A stretch of 64,000 bases of DNA from Artocarpus heterophyllus (Eukaryota; Streptophyta; Magnoliopsida; Rosales; Moraceae). Within the stretch, counting starts at the first letter, position 1. Every line of letters begins with the position of its first letter. The notes under the pieces are model-generated. The model ran no database searches, was not told where the DNA came from, and was given only the letters and a program-made list of their open reading frames with translations. Of this stretch, positions 58,616 through 64,000 are shown piece by piece. The DNA is taken from the NCBI GenBank assembly GCA_025403435.1, contig CM046330.1, positions 13,228,239 to 13,292,238 of the forward strand. Direction: 5' to 3'. A program made the translations under genes and the position numbers.

Positions 58616-61308
58616 TTATAAGGCTGTCCTTGAAAATGCACGGAGAGGGAGGTCACCATCAATGTGAAGGGTGAGCATGGTTCTATAATTTACAGGTTTT
58701 GTGTCGTCAGCTAATTTGAAGCGGAAGAAGCGAAGAAGGGCGATTGATAGAATCTTCATCTGCCTGTAAGCAAAGTCCTTCCCAAGACAGATCCGAGGGC
58801 CCGCCTGCAAAATCATTCCACCCAGTGAAAAATGAAAATGTTAGTTTGATTTCTAGCTTATACTTTTATGCCAAAAAAAAAGGGGGTGATGTAACAAGGA
58901 TACATACATGAAACGCTATGAACTTGAATGGCGATTCGGGTTGAAAAATTCCATCCTTGAGCCACCTCTCAGGTCGGAAATCTTGCGCATCTTCTCCCCA
59001 AATATGAGGCACTCTTCCCATTGCATAGGCCATGTAGTAAACTCCATCCCCCATTTTGACTTTAAAGCCATCAGGAAGAATATCATCTGTATCTGAACAT
59101 CTCCCATCCTAAAAGACCACAAGAGACACCATGTCCTTTAATATTGAGTTTCATATGAAATTTCAATCTCAATACCAAAACACAATATTTGAGAACTTCA
59201 AAGTTATTCTTAAATAAGGCCAAATTCCATTATTACTGTCACAATAGATTATGGAGGCACCAACTTAACAAGGCTTTTAATTCTACTATACAACTAAAAT
59301 ATACTTGACCTGTTTAAATGATACATGGTTCGAATGGCCAGTTTCTACAGACTACAGAGCCCACTTTTCTTTTCCCCCCCATTTTTTAAATATAATGTGG
59401 TTTTTAACCTTAGGTTTCCTTATGTGGCATTAAGAAGAAGTCACTTCAAAAGATTGGGCTAAAGAATTTACCACAGGGACTGCAGGGTATAGCCTCAAAG
59501 TCTCTGTCAATACTGCGTGAAGATAATGCATTCGCTCAAGATTTGCATCACTTATTGCTTCTACGAAATCGTCAATATTGGATTCATTGTCGTTTGCTTT
59601 ACCACCAAAGAAATCTCTCACTTCTTGTGCCACTTTCTCCTCTACCAAGGGGTTCTTGCACAGCAAGTAGAAAAACCATGAGAGTGTATTTGCACTTGTA
59701 TCTTTGCCGGCTATCATAAAATTCAGAATTATATCTCTCAGATATTGATCGTTCATTTGCTCGGGATTCTTCTCACTCTCCATTAGAAACCTTGAAAGTA
59801 TGTCCTTCTTATCATTCTGCAGCAAAATTTAGTCAAACTCAAGTTAAGACATTAACAAAATCTTTCACAACACTAGAAAATGAATCATGGATAAATGTAC
59901 ACATATTGATGTTTTGATTATATATATATATAGCAATCAAATGACATTAGTTTGTCTAGATTATGACACACTAACGGTAGAAAATCTGTTCATAAATAAT
60001 AGAAACTTATCATGGAGGCTCAACTCTTGAACTCACACAATCTTGTTGCTCTGCTAATAGCTTCCTCTTTTTCCTGATAAGTTGGTTTACAAACTCATCA
60101 ATGGCTTCAACATTCTTCTTCAATGCAGCTTCAGAACCGATGTTAAAAAACCTTTTCAATTTCCAGAATGGATCCACATAGCGCCAATATGTCAGTGCAT
60201 TTGACTCATCAAAGGCGTTCATAAAATCAATCCCTTCTTTAGTTGATCCCTCCAAGCAATTCAATTCTACCCCAAACCCAACTTTGAATATGGAATCCAA
60301 AGTACATCTCATAAGCAAATCCTACAAAAAAAAAAAAATGACAACGAAAATCATATAAGATAAAACTTGTGAGAATTTGAAAGGCTGTAGTTTTAAGATT
60401 TTATAAATTGAATTTTTCAAAAAGCTATGTACTATATAGACAGGTTTTTCATTATGCAAGTATGTTATTGGACTAGTGGAGCTTGGACAAACACAGAACA
60501 TTAAAGATTGATCCCCTTGATTTCCATATGTCCTTTTCTTCCTATTTCTAGCTTGTTTGTTCTTATGATTCTGACAAAAGGATCAGCCAAAATTGACGTG
60601 GCTTTTTACTAAAATATGAGCAAAGCCCAAAGTTAATCAACCTTGGTTTGTTTCTTTCACCTGTCATTTTGTAACCACAAAAAAGTATGCGACAAAAAGA
60701 AGAGCTACCAATAAAAACCAAAAAACAAACAAACAAAAAAAAGATCTAGATGGTATTAAACATTTTTAATTGTATGCTCTACTCACTTGCATATCGAAGA
60801 CCCGACCTGAAACCGAAAGCCTTGAAACAGCCCTGACCAATTTGGAAGCATTTCTTCTAAACACAGAACAGCTGAAATCTCTAAGAACTCTTGTCGAAAA
60901 CTCGAAGCTCGCAAGCTTCCTTTGCTGCCTCCACTTTTCTCCATTGACCACAAATATCCCCTGGCCTAAGAGATCAGTCAATATGTCTTGGTCATACTCA
61001 CCTTTTGAGTACTTATCGAAGTTGGTTTTCAGAACATGTTCTATGTTACGCGGGTCGGTCGTGTAAACTTGGCTCTGTTGAGGCGCGAGCAACCGGAAGG
61101 TCGAGAACTCGGCGGCAAATTTGGTTTGGTAGTCATAGAGCTTGTTGAAGTAGAAGAGTTGGTCGAAAACAGTGCCTTTCACAGGAGGGTATGAAGGGTC
61201 GTTGATGGACTTGCCTGTGAAGATTCTCAACATGAGAAGAGAGAAGCCCAGAAGAATAAAAAATAATAAGATGGAGATGAAGGTGAAGATGGTGTGAAGA
61301 AAATCCAT
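58616..61308 (-). CDS. Cytochrome P450, CYP704-type (gene 3)
   Basis: Five exons on the minus strand, each the same length as in gene 2: 61,308-60,787; 60,321-60,037; 59,816-59,472; 59,108-58,908; 58,804-58,616. Product 513 residues, open throughout, with the same anchor, hinge, AGKDTS, ETLR, FRPERW and haem loop F-HAGPRICLG (Cys457). I count about 23 residue differences from gene 2, roughly 95% identity, none in the catalytic motifs; examples are Leu456Ile in the haem loop and changes in the C-terminal FSRIAS (FSRTAL here). Presumably the same enzyme activity as gene 2, possibly with altered specificity or expression. The upstream TATA-like ACATATAAAC differs from gene 2 by one base in the core. 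Confidence 0.94.
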
Positions 61309-61340
61309 CTTAAGCTAAGAAGACCTTGCCAGGGAAATTC

Positions 61341-61364
61341 TTATGCATAGGAATGTTTATATAT
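61341..61364 (-). promoter_or_regulatory. TATA region of P450 gene 3
   Basis: Minus-strand CATATATAAACATTC followed by CTATGCATAA, equivalent to the gene 2 promoter. In gene 2 the TATA run continues as TATAAATATTC, and the palindrome is complete there but one base off here. Confidence 0.45.
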
Positions 61365-63460
61365 GTGTGTTTGTCTCTAATTCTTTTATTTTTATTTTTA
61401 TTTTTTAGGGTCTCTATTTTATTTATTTGAATGATTTAATATTAAATGAAACTGAAATAAGGGTAGACAAATGTGGACTTCAATCCTTTTTTTAACATTT
61501 AGTGTCTTAAATGGTGTCCAATCAATCGTATTATACACATCACTCAATAAAAAATATGTAAAAATCAATTAAAGACTATTTAAAACTCTTTAAATGATGT
61601 GTCATGATTTGTTAACACCATTTAGACATTCAAATTAGACAAAGAATTTCAATCCGAGAAACGCAAGCCACGAAATGTTACACACAAGCAAGGGTTGAGT
61701 GATGGTGTCAAATAAAAAAGTTTGGGAAAACTACGGTATGTCTCAAAAATTTGGAATGGATCATGCTACCTAAATTTCAGCCGTCAGATTATAGAGAGAA
61801 ATAATGTCAGCCGTTCAAAAGAAAATCGTTAGCTTCTTTTTTGCTGAAAAAATTTCAAGGACTTGGATAATTTTTTTTTTTTTTTATCATCCAATAAGCG
61901 ATTGAAAATAGGATGCATGGTACATAAAAAAAAAAAAAGGAATGTATAGTAGTTTTTTCCTAAAAACTGATACGTACCACTTAAGGAGGAACAAAGGTTT
62001 TTTTTTGAATTTTGATCAAGGATGAGAGATTGAGCTGTTGAATTTTTGAGCCCATGAAACTTTATGGAGGTTATAGCTTTACCATTAAAAACAAAAAGTA
62101 TTTCCTTAATGTTGTCATCTCAAAATGGATTTGGGGATCAAACAATAGAGCTAAAGTATAATGGCCAGAATGGTTGAAATTGTCAAAGGACAATGATAAA
62201 AGAAATTGACTTCCACCCAATATGGATAAGAACGATAAAAATTTTAAAGAAAACTACATGTTGCCTTGCATTTTCAAACAAATAAATTTATTCACATCAT
62301 TTTTTTTAAAATATTTATCATACTATTATTTATATTACATGTTTAAATTATGGCACATTAAACAAACAAGACATTTATAATAAATTTCAAAAAAGATATT
62401 TATGAAAATATCCCAAACTTTCTGTTGGCTTTCCTTTTTTTTTTTTTTTTAAACTGTAGGTGTTGGAGGGTTAGAGGCTGAAACTTCTTCTTTTTCTTCT
62501 TCTTATTATTATTATGATTATTATTCATTTGATAAATATCAGGGTTTTTTAGTACAATTGTCCCTGAAGTTGTTGAGGTTTACTAAATTACCCCCTGAAC
62601 TTTAATTTTGATAATGTATCCTTCAACTTATTTAAATATTGCAACTAACCCCATTTCACAAACTGCTGTTACAAAACTAACAAGAGTGACATGTGCCAGT
62701 CACGTGTGGAAGGAAAAAGGACACGTGGAAATCACATGAAGCATTTAAAAGAAAGGTTTTTTTTTTTCCCTGATGAATAAAGGAAGGAACATGGAGAGGC
62801 GTCTTCTCCTCAACAAGAATATGCTCTACTCTGTTTGGCTTTGCTGAGAATGTGTTGAGGAGGAATGAAGCAGATGAGGAGAATGAACCCAAAAATCTGA
62901 AGCTTAAAAAACAATGGCCTGCATTTTTGGTTTTTTTTTTTTTTGGTTCTTTGGTTTTTGTATTTTGTATTTTGTATTTTGTATATATATATATATGTAT
63001 ATTAATTTTGGGATAGTGATGCCCTGTTTTGGTGTAAGATTTGATGACCAAGTGTTTTGGCACGTCTATGAGTGCTTTTTTTTAAGTGTAAATTATGTTT
63101 GTAATTGATGCTTTGAGTCTAGTTTTAAACAGGGTGCTCATAGGTTGAATCATAGAGCTTTTCTTTTAGAGCCACCAGTATTTCTTATCATTTAACTTGA
63201 ATAGATGAACAAAGTAAGCAAGACTTGGATAGAAATGAGCATAAAATAAAAATTTAAAAGACTACAATAGTTGGATCAAAATAAGGTCTGGAAACATGTT
63301 CATCCAGCTCCAAAAAAAAGGGGATTTACATCCAGTATATGCGCAGTTGCCTAACAATATACCCATTCCACATTTAGACCACATAATACCATAACTTAAA
63401 ATAACAAAATAGAGTTATCATTCCTCAAAATAACCAAAATAGTCATCAGAACTTAAAAAA
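61365..63460. other. Upstream/intergenic DNA of unit B
   Basis: Collinear with 55,023-57,130 in unit A. Differences are mostly single bases and T/A run lengths. No gene was recognised. Confidence 0.5.
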
Positions 63461-63479
63461 AGATTGTATCCATCATTCC

Positions 63480-64000
63480 TCTTTCTATGGTTGCTTCCCC
63501 TTGTCATTGTTATTGGCAACTTGAGACCCAGACATGGAGCTTACATTGGAGCCAATTGGTGCCCATGGAGGCATGAAATTTTTAGTCTAATCTGCACTAG
63601 CCCCAGCTGCCCTTACCGCCTAGATAACAATTTGATCATTAGTTTCATCAACAAATATCAGAACAATGTATGTTAAAAACACTGAATGCCTCCCTTACCT
63701 TAAGTTTTTTTCTTTGTTCTGGTGGTGGTGCCTTGGTAGTTTGTTCCTTTGCTGGCATGGACAGTCCTTACAGTTGTGTCCTGGTTGTCCACAGATCCCA
63801 AACTTGATCACAATACCACCCCTGCTCAGTTTAGTGGTTTTTGAACCTTGAACTTGCGTCTCTTCTGGCTCCTTCCTCGATTTCTTAGGCCTGCCAGGTT
63901 GTGTTTTGAATTCAGGTGCTTGTACAGGCTCATATCCGTGTGCAGCACCTTCAAACCGATTCTTGATGGACTCAACCAAACCCTTTTGCTCATCCCATAT
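63480..64000 (-). pseudogene. MULE transposase remnant, unit B (runs off the edge)
   Basis: C-terminal portion of the same transposase as in unit A, open from the window edge to about 63,695. It reads WDEQKGLVESIKNRF, the same internal deletion, GRPKKSRKEPEE, and a knuckle in which the first Cys is Phe (FGICGQPGHNCKDC). After the NKEKNLR tail an AAG-GTAAGG splice-donor-like site (about 63,693-63,700) is present that unit A lacks. The exon-2-like tail follows at about 63,540-63,600. Confidence 0.8.

Larger units (their letters stand above)
58385..64000. repeat. Tandem duplication, unit B (incomplete at the window edge)
   Basis: Direct repeat of unit A, starting at TCTTTTGCCTATTTTTCAC and collinear through P450 gene 3, its upstream region and the MULE remnant. 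At the current offset, unit A would end about 750-800 bp beyond the window, so unit B is not complete here. It lacks the SINE and a ~35-bp intron segment. Confidence 0.9.

Overview
The window is nuclear DNA from a flowering plant, very probably a eudicot. It is AT-rich, its genes contain introns, and it carries nested LTR retrotransposons, MITEs and a tRNA-derived SINE. I cannot name the species. There are no rRNA, tRNA or CRISPR features and nothing operon-like.

Layout. From 1 to 13,281 I see no gene, only old repeats: a degenerate Gypsy-type LTR (about 0.8-3.27 kb) holding a hAT-type MITE, then a roughly 2.1-kb LTR (5,541-12,518) split by a 4.9-kb insertion. A Copia element with an internal deletion (13,282-17,423, target duplication ACAAT) follows. 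A five-exon broken gene (19,294-20,993) encodes a CCDC137-like nucleolar-type protein. A decayed Tekay/Del-type Gypsy element (about 21,284-32,031) carries a 2,033-bp solo LTR inside its 5' LTR. The first cytochrome P450 gene (32,117-34,520, minus) is an intact six-exon CYP704-type gene. Two reverse-oriented solo LTRs (35.4-37.8 kb and 38.1-40.1 kb), a complete but mutated Copia element (40,158-45,533, AGCTT) and a small solo LTR (46,231-46,636, ACTAT) come next. From 46.6 to 51.8 kb there is intergenic DNA with MITEs.

The right end is a direct tandem duplication of about 6.5 kb. Each unit holds a five-exon CYP704-type P450 (52,240-54,968 and 58,616-61,308, both minus, both apparently intact, about 23 differences in 513 residues) and an internally deleted MULE transposase copy. 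The junction near 58,385 cuts into MULE coding sequence. A SINE at 51,927-52,065 is present only in the first unit, where the second unit preserves the empty site. The second unit runs off the right edge.

Function. The three P450s lie on the same strand and form a small CYP704 cluster. Known CYP704 members are ER-anchored fatty-acid hydroxylases; the substrate of these genes cannot be read from sequence. Everything else is selfish or broken DNA. The main biological signal is how transposons have reshaped a P450 cluster: tandem duplication involving a MULE, an intron present in only one paralog, and a large Gypsy element that landed 85 bp past one P450 stop codon. I found no clear case of an undescribed molecular system.
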